A stretch of 64,000 nt of DNA, taken from positions 5,375,507-5,439,506 of the forward strand of contig NC_083647.1 in assembly GCF_963576545.1 (NCBI RefSeq), given 5' to 3'. This document shows positions 46,561-60,110 of this stretch, one piece after another. The notes below the pieces were generated by a model, which was given only the letters and a program-made list of their open reading frames with translations, did not search any database and was not told where the DNA came from. Within the stretch, counting starts at the first letter, position 1. Each line of letters begins with the position of its first letter. The translations under genes and the position numbers were made by a program. This stretch comes from Limanda limanda (taxonomy: Eukaryota; Chordata; Actinopteri; Pleuronectiformes; Pleuronectidae).

Positions 46561-49500
46561 ATTCTGACATATTGATTTGTGCTCTTTGTTATTGTAGAAC
46601 TCTGTGCAATACTTTACAGCCTCTTTCACTTCCTCTCTATCACAAACAGTGAACCCGTTTGTCACACTCCTACTCAGCAATCAGCACCACGAATCCTGCC
46701 ATGTGCATGGCGTGGTAGTCTATTAAAAAACCCATTAAAGTGTTAACGGTCCTCAGCAGGCAGGCAGACAGTCGATATAGCACCTGCCACCTGCACTGCA
46801 CGTGAGATCCTCTGTGTACATGTTCACTAGGCAATCAGCCCGAACCCAGCCGTGTTACCTGTGACCCTGCATGTTCATTTCTGCCCAATCTGTCTGTGTT
46901 TTATTTTTATTTCTTACTCTCTGGTGTTGCCTCTGGTGCTCTCCCCCCTCTACCCGTGTCTATGTAGGAGTGGAGCCCCTGAAAGAGAGAAAGCGTAGAA
47001 GTGGGACCTAAAGAGAATAGGAGGAGGAGGGCACACTAGCCTAACAGCCAGTGGCAGACCTTCTGTGGTGATTGTCCTCTGAGATTTTTAATTTTTCAAC
47101 ACAATTTACAGTGTTGGGTTTTTCTTTTCTTTTGGGCTGTAATTTACCCACGGTTCAGTCCATTGTCTTTTGTTGAGTGTGAGGGTTTAGGGGATGAGCT
47201 GGAAAGCGGTCTCATCGCTTCTTCATCTCTTGATCTTTTGTCTTTGGAATGTTCAACCCAGCTTTTTTGTTGTGTCTTTAATATTTAAGTTTAATTTTCA
47301 TTCTGTTTAAAACAAACTGACTTGTTGCTTTAGGTATTGCTGTCCTTTTCATACTTTCAGTCTCCAGTGTGTTCGTGTATCAGCAGGCACAATGCACTTG
47401 CAACATTGTCCTTGGAATTGGCAGGAATGCATGTGAGCCAGTAGGGTTGGCTGATTGGACGAATATATTTTCCATCTTGGCTTGTTTTTAGTTTTTTTTG
47501 GCGGTTTGTTATTAAAATTGGAATTAAAATTGAAAACAGGAATGTGCACATATATTTATATATATATTAATTCATTATTTCTCTCTCGCTCTGATTTACA
47601 GAGAGAGTGGCAGATTTTAAGCCAACTTAATCCCAAATAGGTGATTTTCATTTTTCTGTGCAACAAGCTCATCCAGAATTACATTCGTAGATACTGGCGT
47701 GCACCCAACCACGCACGCATACACATCTGCAAGAATATATTGTTATTCAACAGTTGTTGGGCTGACGGTGGCCGATTGTAAAATCTTAGCATATCGCCCA
47801 CCCTATGAGCCAAACTCATAAATTACTTATGAAATATTTATAAGGGGGTCTAGTCACCCGACACTCCACCACAGAATAAAATGGACAGAATTTGGCACAA
47901 GGCAGGTACCAACTAGCTTTGTAGCAGCATTTCATGACCTGGATGTTGAACCTAGAACACTGGTGTTCAGCTTATCAGCAAAAAGATCAAGGTTACTTTT
48001 ATGGACATTATTTTTTTGTCCAAAACTAACAAAAGTTGCAGAATGCTATAACCTGTTTTAAAAGAAGAACTATGAATGATTAGCATTTTACACAATAATA
48101 AGGTCAAGCCATGGAAAAACTTCTTTCAACAAACGCATAATAAAACAGAAATGTCAACTCACTGTGACCAGTTCCCATGACGGTAACACAGCAATGTGAC
48201 CAGCCGGTCCAGGTGCTGTGTGGGAGAAGTGATCTCAGAGGTTGTTTGTCAGCTGTAGGAGAAAGGCTCATGTCCTTCTAGCTTTGTTGGTCCCTCATAC
48301 ATTATAACACTGATCAATGATTTGAAAAAATGCAGACGGAGAAGACCACAAGCAGGGCAAACAGGGAATGCTTACATCCACTCTATCTTGCTGCAGAAAC
48401 AAGCATTAGTAGATCACAGCCTCAGACCAGCTTGGCTGAAGCTGCAGGGGAATTTAAGCGTCTGGCTCGGGCACATTTCATGGTAGGTAATGAGGCAGGC
48501 GCAAGTGCTTTGTAATCAATTCCAAGAAGAGATTTATCCCTCCAGTCCTAACCTAAGCTCAAGACCTTCTAATCACAGGACAACATTACACCTCAAAGCT
48601 CTGACTTTTGTTATAGACACGCTCCAATAAAAAAACCAACAGGGTAAATTCCATCCTACCTGGCTCATAAGAAGGCAACGCAATGATGGATATAATGTAA
48701 ATGCCAAAAAATAAATCTTTCTTTTCAGGCTCACAAAACCTGATCCAACAATAATACAAATCACAGATTTGGATGAAAGCCTTGGAGTGGGAGTTGATTG
48801 GATACCCAACATGTTTTGATCACACCTTTACTTTTGTGTCCATCAAGAGGCAGTAAAGAGTGGAGGAGACCATGTTGAAGGGCGCGAGACCCGACGCCTG
48901 CTCATTATCAATAGCACTGCTGGAAATGTCATTTATTAAAAGCCTAACAACCATGTGTTTTTTGATCATTGTAAACAGGTGCTCTCACAGCATGGAGAGC
49001 TCTTTTGAATTTCAGTACGAGGCTTGTGGAATGTAAGCGAGGATGCATGAGTAGAAAAGGGATGGATTTAATATTGGCACTTCTGCTTGCATATAAAGGC
49101 ATGAAATAAGCCACCTGCAACACACAGTACCTTATGTCTATAGATGTATCCTTTTTATATTTCCCTCTGTCTACGCACAGCGAAGAGAAATACTGATCCG
49201 TCTAGTTTCTGTCCACAGACACACACACTGTATATGCACACACACACATACACAGAAACCCACTAAGCTTACAATAATAGACAGACAAGACCATAAGAAT
49301 TCATGATGGGATTTCTGAGTGAAATTACATCAGCTTCCCTCCGACTGATCTCCAACCCATTTCTGTACGTTCACACACACACACACATCCACAGTTAGTA
49401 CAATCCCTTTTGAGTCTCATAGGGGAAATGGTAATTAAATGTCCAATAACTGCCAATAGAAGCTGTACACACACACACACACACAAAATACGCAGAAAGT

Positions 49501-51052
49501 AATCCAGACAAACACGCATTTAAAAACATTTAAAAAGAATATAATCCAAACATTTCAGATTCAGTATTTTCAGATATGATATCAAGATCCTTATTGAGTC
49601 TAATAAGTAAAACCCTGTATGATTGGTCCTGTCATTTATTATAAAGTGGGTCAGTCAGGCCCATCCCACATTTTAGGGCCGAGTCCCCTAGGGCAGGTTA
49701 ATCCACTCAATCCTTCTGTACTAAGAAAGATGCAAACCCAATCCACCAAACCCATTAATTTTAACCCAATGACTATTTCCAAAAACTCTTTGATTTCATA
49801 ATGAAAATGCACTGAACTCAACATTATTCGGAGAAGCTGTATGTGAAACGCAAATGTCCAAGTGTGAGGTATTAAATGTCTTGGGTTGAAAATAAAAGAC
49901 ACCAGTAAAGATGTCAAGAGACCTTTTGGTCACAAGGGCCGCCACTGCTGTTTATACATTATGTCCTCCTCCTGTCTGCTGCACCACCCCTTAACTCACC
50001 TGAACACATTTGTGTGTGGAAGTCAAACACCAAAAATAATCCAGACCAAACGTTGGGACATTCTCAAGAGTGTGTCTGAAAACAGCTTGTGTGAGGTTAT
50101 ATTGACATCTGGCATTTCAGAAGTAGAAGCTATTATATAGGAGAAATAGTGTCAGTGCTTTTTTGTGTGTTTTTTACAGTCCCCATTTTAATGCTAACTG
50201 CAACCTGGTTCAGTATGTCTGGTTATTTTTTGCAATGTATCACTTTCTCTTTTACCTCGTCCAGAGGCAAGAATCTCTTGGAGAGAAAAGCTTCTCTGTG
50301 AGAAAGCATGTACACAAACTCGTGAATCAGACCTGAAAGTTAAGGCTGGATGATCTAAAGTAATTACTGATTTTGTGCGGGAGACGGCCTGAGGTGTTAC
50401 TGTGTTCTCAAAAAAGCTGCATGACCACACAGCTCTGGTGTCAGCCAGGATTCACATAAACAGGTTAATCTGAAAGAAATTTAGGTCAGTGATCAATATA
50501 TATGAGACTGGAGTGTTTATTTTTTGAAGAGATATCAAACTACAGGAATTTTCCCTCCAGTCTTTGCCTTTACACAGCTTCTGAGAAAGCATTTGGCTAT
50601 TTTGAGTTTACCATCTGTGTTGCATTATGATTATGCATAACACATATGCATTTCAATGTGAAACATTTTCTAAAGAAGAGCTTCAATTTCGTTGCAGGAC
50701 CCAGACGCTTAAATTACCAAGGACCATAGCGAGCTTGCAAGCTTGGTCATTACAGTAACTGGCAATACCTTTATTTGCAAAATATTTATCACTCATCAAT
50801 TTATCAAAGGATCAACCCCTGACATGATTTGTAAAGATCTTGGCTATTTAAAAGTGGATGGGGAAACAGCGTTAGTGGGTAAATGATGGGTAACTGCAAA
50901 ATATACCTCTCTCATGCTGAGTATATTATTGTGGTGTCACACAAATCATGCCATTCCCCCAGCACCGTCACTTCAAATACTGACATCATTAACTTGTATT
51001 GTAAAATGTTAAAGTGACGATCTGAATGGCTGCAGCTCTTTGATGCATCCTT
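46561..51052. other. Unassigned non-coding DNA
   Basis: About 4.5 kb without a gene or identifiable mobile element. Simple repeats are CA-rich stretches at 49218-49252, 49373-49387 and 49469-49486. Open frames are all short and featureless. Confidence 0.5.
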
Positions 51053-51348
51053 CCATTCCATCCATTATCGATAAAGCTTATCCTGTCGGGGTTGGAGCTG
51101 GAGCCAAGCCAGTTGACATTGGGCGAGAGGCTGGTTGCTCTCTGGACAGGCTGCCAGCCTCTTGCAGGGTTTAAATACAGAGACAAACAACTAAGGTAAA
51201 TTTAGAGTCTCCAACCTAACCCCCTTCTGCATGTCCTTGGACTGTTGAAGGAAGCTGCAGTACCCGCAGAAAACCCACAGAGACACGAGAAGAACCTGAA
51301 GATTCAAGAACTTATTTGCTGTGAGGCCACTGCACCAATTTGCCTCCT
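51053..51348 (+). repeat. Degenerate copy of a common fish dispersed repeat
   Basis: Blocks in order: CCATCCATTATCGATAAAGC, TTGACATTGGGCGAGAGGCT, CTGGACAGGCTGCCAG, TTTAGAGTCTCCAACCTAAC, TGCATGTCCTTGGACTGT, GCAGTACCCGCAGAAAACCC, and TTGCTGTGAGGCCACTGCAC. This order is that of a repeat very common in teleost genomes; I am confident of the recognition but not of its class. About 300 bp, with many substitutions. Confidence 0.75.
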
Positions 51349-52205
51349 CTTTGATGCAGCCACAAAATGATCTGCCTAATCTTATTAGCAGTTTAGACAG
51401 ATGTGGAAATGCAGATGACAATGAGCTGAAAGAACCTTTAGCTCCTGGGACGATAAAGTTATTGGGAGTGTTGATGGCATTCATACCATATCATAAACAA
51501 CATATATAAGAAGCAGCCAAGTGGGAAAATCCGCTCACATTAGAAATTTCCTATAACAACGGTATCTCCCAACTGGTGAAGAGAAATACGAATATTCAAC
51601 AAACCTTTCAGAAAGACTGCAACGGCTCCAAATCTGCAAATCATAGGAACACTAAATCAATCAGTCCAAATCATTATATATTAGCTATGCACTGTCTTTT
51701 TTGTATCTGGCTGCACTCGATAACAACCTTCTTCAAATATGTAACACATCAAGCTAATATAAGCTCCCCTTCTGGTTAGCGGATAAAGGTAATAATTGAA
51801 CTATGTAATATTTTAGATTTTTTTCCCAAGGAACAGTTTCCTTTATGGTTATTCCTCAAGGCAATACCTGAAGAGTCATTCTTAAACTAGATGCTGCTCC
51901 CATCTCAGAGTATTGACAATTAATATTTACAGTGTTGAACTTTATTTGATATGCTCAATCAAAACTGAGAACGCAGCGTGTGTGACATATGTATTATACA
52001 TGGGGCTGGTTTTCATTCCAGGTTAAAACCACATTTAATTAAATTGGCAAACACACACTGATGACACTTCCATTGCAAAGTCAATATGTGCAGCACTCTG
52101 ATGTTAAAATGAGCGGTGAAGTATTTAGCATCTTGTATGGACTTCATGTCCTTTTCAGCTCGACTTTACTCTCCATACTATTCTCCTGTTCTCAACTCGG
52201 CCTTC

Positions 52206-52244
<39 letters not shown>

Positions 52245-53576
52245 CCATTTCTCATTGTTAGGGCAAGCCAGATAGTGCTGTCTATGCATGTGTCTTTCTG
52301 TGTGTGTGTGTGTGTGTACGTGTGTGTGTGTACGTGTGTGTGTGTGTGTGTCACCTGCACGTGCTTGGGTGCCAGGGTACAGAGCACTAAAAATAGCCGG
52401 TGATCATCTGTATTCCAACTCCTGTGTGAAGCTTCTCTTGTGTCTTTGAGATTTGTAACACACTGACAATGGCTCATGTGTTGAACCAGAAGTCTTTATC
52501 AGCAGGAAGTGTGAAGAATTTATTGTTGCATGAGATGACATTTTAGCCTCTTGCTTGATATAACGCTGACCTTCAAGGCTGATTCAAAACATAATGTCTG
52601 AAGGGTGACAACCTGAGCCGTGGAAGGTCAGTTGTGACTGCAGATATAGACACATGACTCGATTGTGTAACTAATTTAGAGAGTTGTTCATTATGGAATC
52701 ATTGTAGGGATTACTTTTTCAATTTGGTTAATTTGTAATGCAGAAAATGCAAAAAATTGAATAAACATCCCCAGGACTCTTAACTTAATGTTTAACAGCA
52801 TCTGGCCTGATTCCTAGATATCTAATTTACAACCAAAGAAAACTGAGATAACTTTAAAGTAGATATAACCTGAGAATGTGAATATCCTGCTTGTTTGCTT
52901 GACTGTAGTAATTAATAAATACCATTATTAAGATTATTCCAGATGTTGATACATTTTCTGATGATTGAAGTAATTTATTATTTTTGGTTTGGCTTATGCC
53001 TCAGGTCGTGTCATACGAGAAAGTAGCAAAACAAAATGTAAGCCCCAATAACCAGCCAGCTAACTGCAAAATCATGGGAACTGACAGTAGTCATTCACAT
53101 ATTTTTTCAACATTTTACGGAATGTTGAAAAATACTTCCTTTCCTGTGGCTTAGTAGAAATCAAACCTGCAGAGAAAATGTGGTGCTTGCAAACATCTTC
53201 AGCCCGGTGAGGATAAAGATTTCCAACTCCAGCAGAAATCGTGCACATGCAACCAAACCCATACACTGAAATAACACTCAGACAGACCCACCCTTTGCAT
53301 GTGTTTAAATGGCCACATACAGGTTCACCATAGCCATGGGCATCGAGTGAATCTGAGAGTAACACGAATATTTCAAATTCCAGAGGAAGCCCATGGCAGT
53401 GATGAGTCAGCATTAATCACTTCCAAAAAGTTATGTTTCATAGAAAAATATGCTAATTTGCCACAAGGTGGGGTCTCCTGTTGGGATGAGAATTATTCAG
53501 GGCTCATTTCTTCAAAGAAGCAGGAACCTCTGCAAATGGATTCATGGGAACATTCTGTGGCGTAATTCCTACCAAT
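51349..53576. other. Unassigned non-coding DNA with a CA/TG pair
   Basis: No gene. The only notable structure is the microsatellite pair at 52206-52351. Confidence 0.5.
52206..52351. repeat. (CT)n(CA)n ... (TG)n microsatellite pair
   Basis: CT run 52206-52220, CA run 52220-52243, then after about 55 bp a TG run 52299-52351 broken twice by TACG. The CA and TG arms are complementary. Confidence 0.92.
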
Positions 53577-54268
53577 TAGGGATGAAATGGTTACTGGTTT
53601 CAGGATAAACCACAGCAAGACTCCTGCCTGTTAGTATTACCGTATGAAATTTAATTTATCACATCAAACTGCAGTGGACTACCATGATGTAAATCATGAT
53701 AAGAAAAGGAGCAGAGTCCCTTGTTGACCAGTGCGAGTTATGTGGCCCCAGTGCAGTGGCGCTGCCAAGAGTGGTCTACTGGGGCCGCCTGGATACTGAG
53801 AAGGCTATAACAGATTTTTTTCCCCACACAAACCTTAGTGCATTGATGTGGAGAGCATCAAAATAATCAGAGTAGTTACATCGCTATTGATTTTATTATT
53901 TATTTAAAATCCTGGAGGGAACACTGTGCAGAGATGATTCAGCAAGTTTTCAAAATGCAGGCGCAGCATTTGTTGTGTGTAAAAGCTGTCGCCAAATTGT
54001 TTGAGTTTAACAAACTGCTGATATTTTGTCCCGATTCTGACATCTGGGGTTGATGTCTACACTTAATGTAACAAGATGTCGACCTTCTATTAAAAATGCA
54101 AACACTATAATAATATATTACATAAAATATATTATGCCAATACAAATCTTGGTGAAATAAATATAGTTGGTGTATCAGTAATTTTGGAATTGTATTTTAG
54201 TAATACCCTGATAATACTGATTACCTTGATAATTTTGTTAACTATAATTGTGTCATATCTCTACTATC
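53577..54268. mobile_element. Decayed DNA transposon of the 'AGGGATGAAACGGTT' type
   Basis: The left part reads TAGGGATGAAATGGTTACTG, GATAAACCACAG and TTAGTATTACCGTATGAAAT. The right part reads TAGTAATACCCTGATAATAC, TACCTTGATAATTTTGTTAA and CATATCTCTACTA. Both halves resemble the two arms of a common fish terminal-inverted-repeat element whose arms are full of TACCGTGATAATAC words. Ends and target duplication are too decayed to score. Superfamily not determined. Confidence 0.45.
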
Positions 54269-56354
54269 AATTATATTGTACCCGATATTACTATTGGCTA
54301 ATAGCATTTTACAGGTTGAAGAACTGATCCTGAAATATGGACACACAATTTGTAATTGATGTGCAGTGAAACAATGGACATGGATTGACTATGAAGGTTA
54401 TTCAAGTTATTATTGATCAATAACAAAGAGACAGAAAAATATTTGAAACAAAAATCAGCTGCCCTCTATACTTATTTTAATATGATTTCGGAAGACAAAG
54501 TTTCACAACGAATAAAGCAGTGTGCAGCACTTTTTGCTGCTCTTTGTATCTCTTGCTCACTCGCACACTCGCTCTATCATCTATACAGTTTTACCATCCA
54601 CGCAGACAGTCAGACCTCTAAGCTGCAGTTGGGCATTAACCTGCAAGTGGCATTCAGTTCTCTTTCTCACATGAGAGTTTTTCTTTCACTCTTTAGTCTA
54701 TGTACCTGTCGCTAGGAATCTGTTGCGTCAGAGTGAAATTCATGCAAGTGCACCTCCACTGCCACCTAAGATTGGATTAAGTGATTTGATAATAACTTGG
54801 TAAATACATATCTTCCTAAAGAATTGTAAACAAAGGCAGTAAAGGATACATCACATACAAGAAACCCTGTTTATATTACTTGGAAACAGGAAAGAACCTG
54901 ATATGATTTAACATATCTGCAGTTCGAGTCATATAGGATGGGCCCACAACAAGAAAGCAAAACTCGATTATTTATGAATAAAAATAGATGGATAAGACAC
55001 TCATCCCTTACTTTCTTCTCAGTGAGGGGGGAGAATATCAATTTACAAAATGTCTGTTTTATTGATCCTTTATGAAAAAAGGAGGATACTTATAACAGAT
55101 GGTATAGCTTTCTTCCTCTGCCACAATCTTACAATTTATCTATCCCCAAAGTCACTTAAACGATTTTTTCGGGAAGTGCAAATGAAAGAATGTTTGATCT
55201 TTTTGCTGGAACAAAATCGATTCACAAAAAAAATCAAGAATTTGATCACTGTGACACTTTAAAGTTTGACTGAGGAATAAGAACTTAAGGACTGAGCTGC
55301 ACCTTCTAACCACTAAGAGCCTTAAACAAAACCTGCAGGGCACGGATACACACAGAGAGTCAGTGGTCAGCCTCACACGGAAAGTTTTAACTGCTCTAGT
55401 GAACTTACGGACGCTGTCGTTTTACTGATGCATCGCCTGCAGCACAGGAGCAACACAAAGAGCACTGATCGATTTTAGAAAAATCCTGGAAACAGCTGTC
55501 TTCACTGTGGCAGTGGACTCTGTTCTGTATTTAAAAGGCTGTTTTAAAAGACGGGTAAGAAAGAGAGGTGAATTTGTGGTTCTTGTACACGTCAATAAAA
55601 TGTCAGGCCTTGAACAGCGCAGGTTCATTAGCAGCGCACTTACAAGAGGGCCGACTGGATGAATGCTGCCTTGAAACCCAGGACTCCCCTGACGTTCTAT
55701 GGATATTATAACAGTATAAATACAAATATAATCTTCTGTCCCTGTTTTAATTGCTCATTCATCTCTTGTTATAAACCAAATATGTGTCAAAATGGTTACA
55801 AGGTTTCCTCATAACTGTAAAAGAGAATAACACTTCTTATAAATCTAGCCACCAAATGTGATTTGAGGTGAGGAAGCCCAGTACAGTATGTGTGGGACTA
55901 TCTGACTATATTTTGTCAGGTACAGATACTCTTCACACTTCAATCTTTAAAATAACATCTCAAACTAAATCTAGTGAAATTCTGCTTTTAGACACTATCC
56001 GTTGATTGAATGCTTTGATTTCCTTGCTCATATTTGCTCCATGATCTGAAAAATTCATTTAGTAAACAGTACCACATAGTAAGTAAATAGACAGGAAACA
56101 CCTCAACTGACAGGCTTTTTGATGTCCACCCGAAAACGAACAAATAAATCACCAATATTAGATATTGTCTGATATTTGACTGATATTGACATGAGACTGG
56201 TGTGTATCTATGGGTTTAAGTCAAACGTCCTTGAACACACCCAACCTGAGCAGATGAATAGTTTCCTAAGAAGGCAGAGCATTAATCCTGCAAACAATCT
56301 GATTGGCTGTGTGTTTGTAGTAGGTGACATGCACAGACATGCGAATTTGTCTTT
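54269..56354. other. Unassigned non-coding DNA
   Basis: No gene or recognisable repeat. AT-rich throughout. Confidence 0.5.
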
Positions 56355-56510
56355 TGTATAATTGTGAGGACACTCATTGGCACAATACATTCCCTTGCCC
56401 CTTATCCAAACCTTCACCTAACTCTCTTCATAAACCTAAAACCAAGTCTTATACCTCAAATAGCCTGAGGGAGTTTTGAGGACCAGCCAAAAATATTCTC
56501 ACAACCATGG
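56355..56510. repeat. Possible fish dispersed repeat (CCTTACC-type)
   Basis: Contains TTGTGAGGACACTCATTGGC, CATTCCCTTGCCCCTTATCC, CCAAGTCTTATACCTCAAAT and GGACCAGCCAAAAATATTCT followed by CACAA. The layout 'GTGAGGACA ... CCCTTACC ... AAGTCTTA ... GACCAGC.AAAA...TCTCACAA' is familiar from fish genomes. Identification is from memory of word order only. Confidence 0.4.
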
Positions 56511-56529
56511 TTTTGAAGCAGAAAACCAC

Positions 56530-56570
56530 TCACACACACAGACAAACACACACAAACGCACACACGCACA
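56530..56570 (+). repeat. CA-rich tract
   Basis: Interrupted CA repeats facing the long GT run that starts at 56663. Confidence 0.85.
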
Positions 56571-56660
56571 TCAGCGTGTGTATACACATGTGTAGGTTTC
56601 AGTGTTTCAGGCTTGGATAATTTCACAGAACCCCAGGCTAGTGAAGAGATGTGAGCAGGG

Positions 56661-56792
<132 letters not shown>

Positions 56793-57478
56793 AAAATTGT
56801 TAATATCGTGCTATTGTAATAGTTTATTTTCTAAATGTGCGTGGATGTCACATTCAAAATGTGTTTGGTGAAGGCGGATGTAGGACTGCAGTGCAAGTGG
56901 CCATTTCTTTGTGTGTTTGTATAGTGTGTGAGTTGGCTTGGACCTCTGTGTGTGTGCATGTGTGTTTGTCTTCTGCATCCTTGTTTGCATATCCTGTGTG
57001 TATGTGTGTGCGGTTGGAGGTTAAAACTGGGACAGCAGCCTTAATCCCCTTGAAGACTGATGACCCAAGCTTTGCACAGTTTGTTCTACCAACCAGCTCA
57101 CACACACAAATGGTGTTTGTTTAAGGCTCCAATGTATGGTCTTTGTCAAGGAGAAATATTGTTTTAGGAATAATTGGGATTTTGGGACAGCATTATATTG
57201 TTAGTACATTTTCCCCTACACAATGAAATGTGTTACATTGATAGTCTGTGTGCATAGTAGACCAGAGAGGTCACAATAACTAATATATGATCTTCAAAAT
57301 ATTGTCCTTAAGAAGATGGAGGTTGCTTTCAGGCCCAGTGTAAATGTTGTTTCACATGAAGAGGAGTCATCAAAATGAGTCAGATCAATTTACAGTTACC
57401 ACAGTCCACAAACCTGAACGCAAAACTCCACCCAAAGTCACACACTCCCTAGCAGGCGAGCAAAAGATACATTAATAC

Positions 57479-57479
<1 letters not shown>

Positions 57480-57571
<92 letters not shown>
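57480..57571 (+). repeat. (TG)n microsatellite, about 46 units
   Basis: A perfect TG run of about 92 bp, 690 bp after the larger GT tract and on the same strand. Confidence 0.98.
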
Positions 57572-57572
<1 letters not shown>

Positions 57573-59126
57573 CGAAAGCTGTTTGTCCTCCACTTTCGGT
57601 AAGAGGTCACCACCTACCCACACCTAAACAATATCCCTAACCAGCCTGCCCACTGAACTCAGAACACAAAAATGTCTCCATCACTCTCCTGGTGAAACAG
57701 AAAACAATATGCTACTTCTACTACTTACTTACTGTAGTTGATCCCTTCAGTAAGGAGTAGCGCATCCATTACTGCCCAACACCCGGGAGAAGACGCTCGG
57801 CAGCAGACACCTTGATCCCAAGCTTGGGGCCACAGATAGGCTGGGGAAAGAATTATAACAAAGACCAGTGCTAATATTAATTGTTGTTTTTTGGTCTTTT
57901 CATACATTTGGTGACAGTGAGACAAATCAAAATCTACAAATCTATGGTGTTAGAGTCCCTAAACCATACTAGCAAGGGAGCATTTCTACTCTGCAAGCCC
58001 TCAGAACATTATCCATGGGCGAAAAGTCATTGGTGAGCGGCATTAAGAGACATAAAAATCCTTCGTCATGTCCTTTGGATCAAAATCAAACTATTTCATC
58101 ACACAGAATCACAATTAACTGTCAAATACACAAATCTTAGCATTAAACAATCCACATATCACTGTCTAACCAAAGAAAAATTTCTTACAGAGGTGACAAT
58201 GTGTAACATATTATAGACTGAGCCGGTATGACAAACTGTATAGTTAAAGACCACATGCCAATGATTCTGAAGGGAAATGGTTCCTCTTTGCTTACTCTTG
58301 AGGTGATTGATAATACAAGCAGGACTGGAAACAAACAGCAGCCATTAGCCATATGTTGTCAACATATGGAAATACATGTAATCAGATGAACTGCTTGGCA
58401 AGGCAAACAAATGCATTGGATGGTACATGTGCACAAAACCAGAAACAGCTAAATGGTTTGTTTGAGCAAATGCCATCTCTGCACATGAATCAAAAGACTG
58501 CTACTGACATGTTTGTCTGCATGATTTTACATATTATCAGTAACAACAAAACAACCTCACACTATCCGCACTGGCTACTCGAAAAATCCATTAAATGGGA
58601 GGCTTAGGTCACGAATCTTCAGCAGGCATCACCATGGTTGGGCGGTAACTGTAGCTGTCATCAAAAACAACTGAGGTTGAGCAGAAAAAGCAGTAAACTG
58701 CAGGTAAAAAGTTATAGTTGTTTTTATACATCAAATGAGAGTGGGTGGTTAAATACTTAAAAATCAAATCACAGTTTATTGATTAAAGAAAATGCATGTC
58801 CAATATGTGTGTAGTGTTTCACAGTAAATGCTGGATGATAAATGTCCATGTAGTCCACTGACGGAATCTATATACACCGGCTGAGATGGGGATGAACATT
58901 TCATTGTAATCTGTAATTTAATCCTTGGTAGATCCAACATATACCCTCTGATATATGATCCCATATTGGAGCACAGAAAATTAATAACCGACCCTAACCC
59001 TTAATCTGATAAACCCCTAATCTCATGGTAAGCAAGTCATATAAATGAGTAAAGGTCATGTTAGAAGAGTTAAATCCAGGCTGATTTTCTTAAATTGTCG
59101 TCTGGCTTGGTTTCATTTCTCGCTCG
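57572..59126. other. Unassigned non-coding DNA
   Basis: Nothing coding and no recognised repeat. Confidence 0.5.
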
Positions 59127-59304
59127 GCTGCGGTTCAGGAGATAGAGCGGGTCGTCCACTAACAAGAAGGTCAGTGGCTTGATCTCTGACTCATAACCGT
59201 ACTTATGTCAAAGTGTCCTTGGGCAAGATAATGAACAACAAATGGCCCCTGAAGTGTGAATGGGTGAGTGGGACATGTACTGTAAAAGGCTTTGTGTCCA
59301 ATAA
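59127..59304 (+). mobile_element. SINE, 5' part, split by a Harbinger-like element
   Basis: A tRNA-like head (GATAGAGCGGGTCGTCCACT and AACAAGAAGG, then a degenerate B-box GTGGCTTGATCTC) is followed by the core AAAGTGTCCTTGGGCAAG and the tail start TGTGAATGGGTGAG and TGTACTGTAAAAGGCTTTG. It is cut at CCAATAA and continues at 60111. It has the most complete head plus core of any SINE here. Confidence 0.88.
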
Positions 59305-59724
59305 CGCCGGGTTTACACCGGGCGCTGAAGCGTCGCGTAAGCGTCGGGTAAGCGCAGCGCCATGCCTTAAATAACAGCTGACTCCCATCCAGTCCCATGT
59401 TAATCCTTTGTGCAGGTCCCACCAGAGGCTGAAGTGCAGCGCTGCGCCAAAGCTGCCTCGCGCTGTGCAGCGATCGTTTTGGCGTTGAGTCTATTTTTTG
59501 CGCTTGACGCGAGCGTATCGCTCTGGGAAACACACTGAAAAATGATTTTAAACAATATTGATGACATATTCTGTATGATATAAATGATAAAATATGCATC
59601 CCATAGTTTGTATTCCCCTTCTGTTGTCCTGGAGTTTTAATTTGACCAATTTTATCAATCACATTATTAAATGTCCCCCTCTGCCCCCACTACAGCCACA
59701 CAAGCAGTCATAGAAATAAAAAGA

Positions 59725-59741
59725 GGGGGGGGGGGGGGGGG
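59725..59741 (+). repeat. 17-bp G run inside Harbinger copy 3
   Basis: Seventeen G on the plus strand, the inverted equivalent of the C-tract in the other copies. Confidence 0.95.
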
Positions 59742-59838
59742 TGTCTACCTACTATCCCCATAGGCTTGAGTGGAGAATACGTAATTTACCCTCGACACCC
59801 GACATTGAACGGAGCAAACAGCGGAGAAGTTCTTGAAG

Positions 59839-59982
59839 ATGGATGACATTAAATTAATAATTGAAGTGGAGAAGTACAGTGAGCTGTATGATCCTCCGCA
59901 CATGTTGTATAAAGACAACATTAAAAGGGACAAATGCTGGGACGCCGTTTCAGTTAATGACAAATATCAGCTGTATGTGTGA
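59839..59982 (+). pseudogene. MADF/Myb-like protein fragment of a Harbinger element, open for 47 codons
   Basis: ATG at 59839 in the context GAAGATGGATG opens 47 codons to TGA at 59980-59982. The peptide includes IKLIIEVEKYSELYDPPHML and YKDNIKRDKCWDAV. The spacing LI..VE.Y..LYD......YKD.....KCW matches the N-terminal half of a MADF domain (usually about 85 residues). In full-length PIF/Harbinger elements such a Myb/SANT-like partner helps the transposase enter the nucleus and bind DNA ends. Here the rest of the domain is missing and the reading ends in unrelated sequence, so it is a remnant of an ancestral gene carried by a non-autonomous element. Confidence 0.82.
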
Positions 59983-60110
59983 TCACGGAGAGGAATCGCA
60001 GGATGACCGCCGCGGGGGTGTCCGGTGTGACCAGCCAAGCGCCGGCGCGCTAGGGATTAGCGCTCACGCGACGCTTACCCATCGCTTCAGCGCCCGGTGT
60101 AAACCCGGCG

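Larger units (their letters stand above)
59305..60110 (+). mobile_element. PIF/Harbinger-like element, complete, copy 3 (806 bp), inserted in a SINE
   Basis: Terminal inverted repeats CGCCGGGTTTACACCGGGCG and CGCCCGGTGTAAACCCGGCG are perfect and extend inward through CTGAAGCG. It is flanked by TAA on both sides (59302-59304 and 60111-60113), and the host SINE reads through after removal of the element and one TAA. The interior is inverted relative to copy 1. It carries a MADF-like frame with an intact start and stop (59839-59982), but no transposase. Subterminal CGTAAGCG/CGCTTACC words are repeated at both ends. The better-preserved ends suggest it is younger than the nested copy. Confidence 0.95.

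Noticed and set aside
47109..47118. CAGTGTTGGG, identical to the hAT terminus at 43028
   Set aside because: No subterminal GTAACG/GGAATAC words and no partner end; a 10-bp coincidence.
59171..59662. 163-codon minus-strand open frame
   Set aside because: It crosses from Harbinger interior through its terminus into the SINE. Both are known repeats read on an arbitrary frame.
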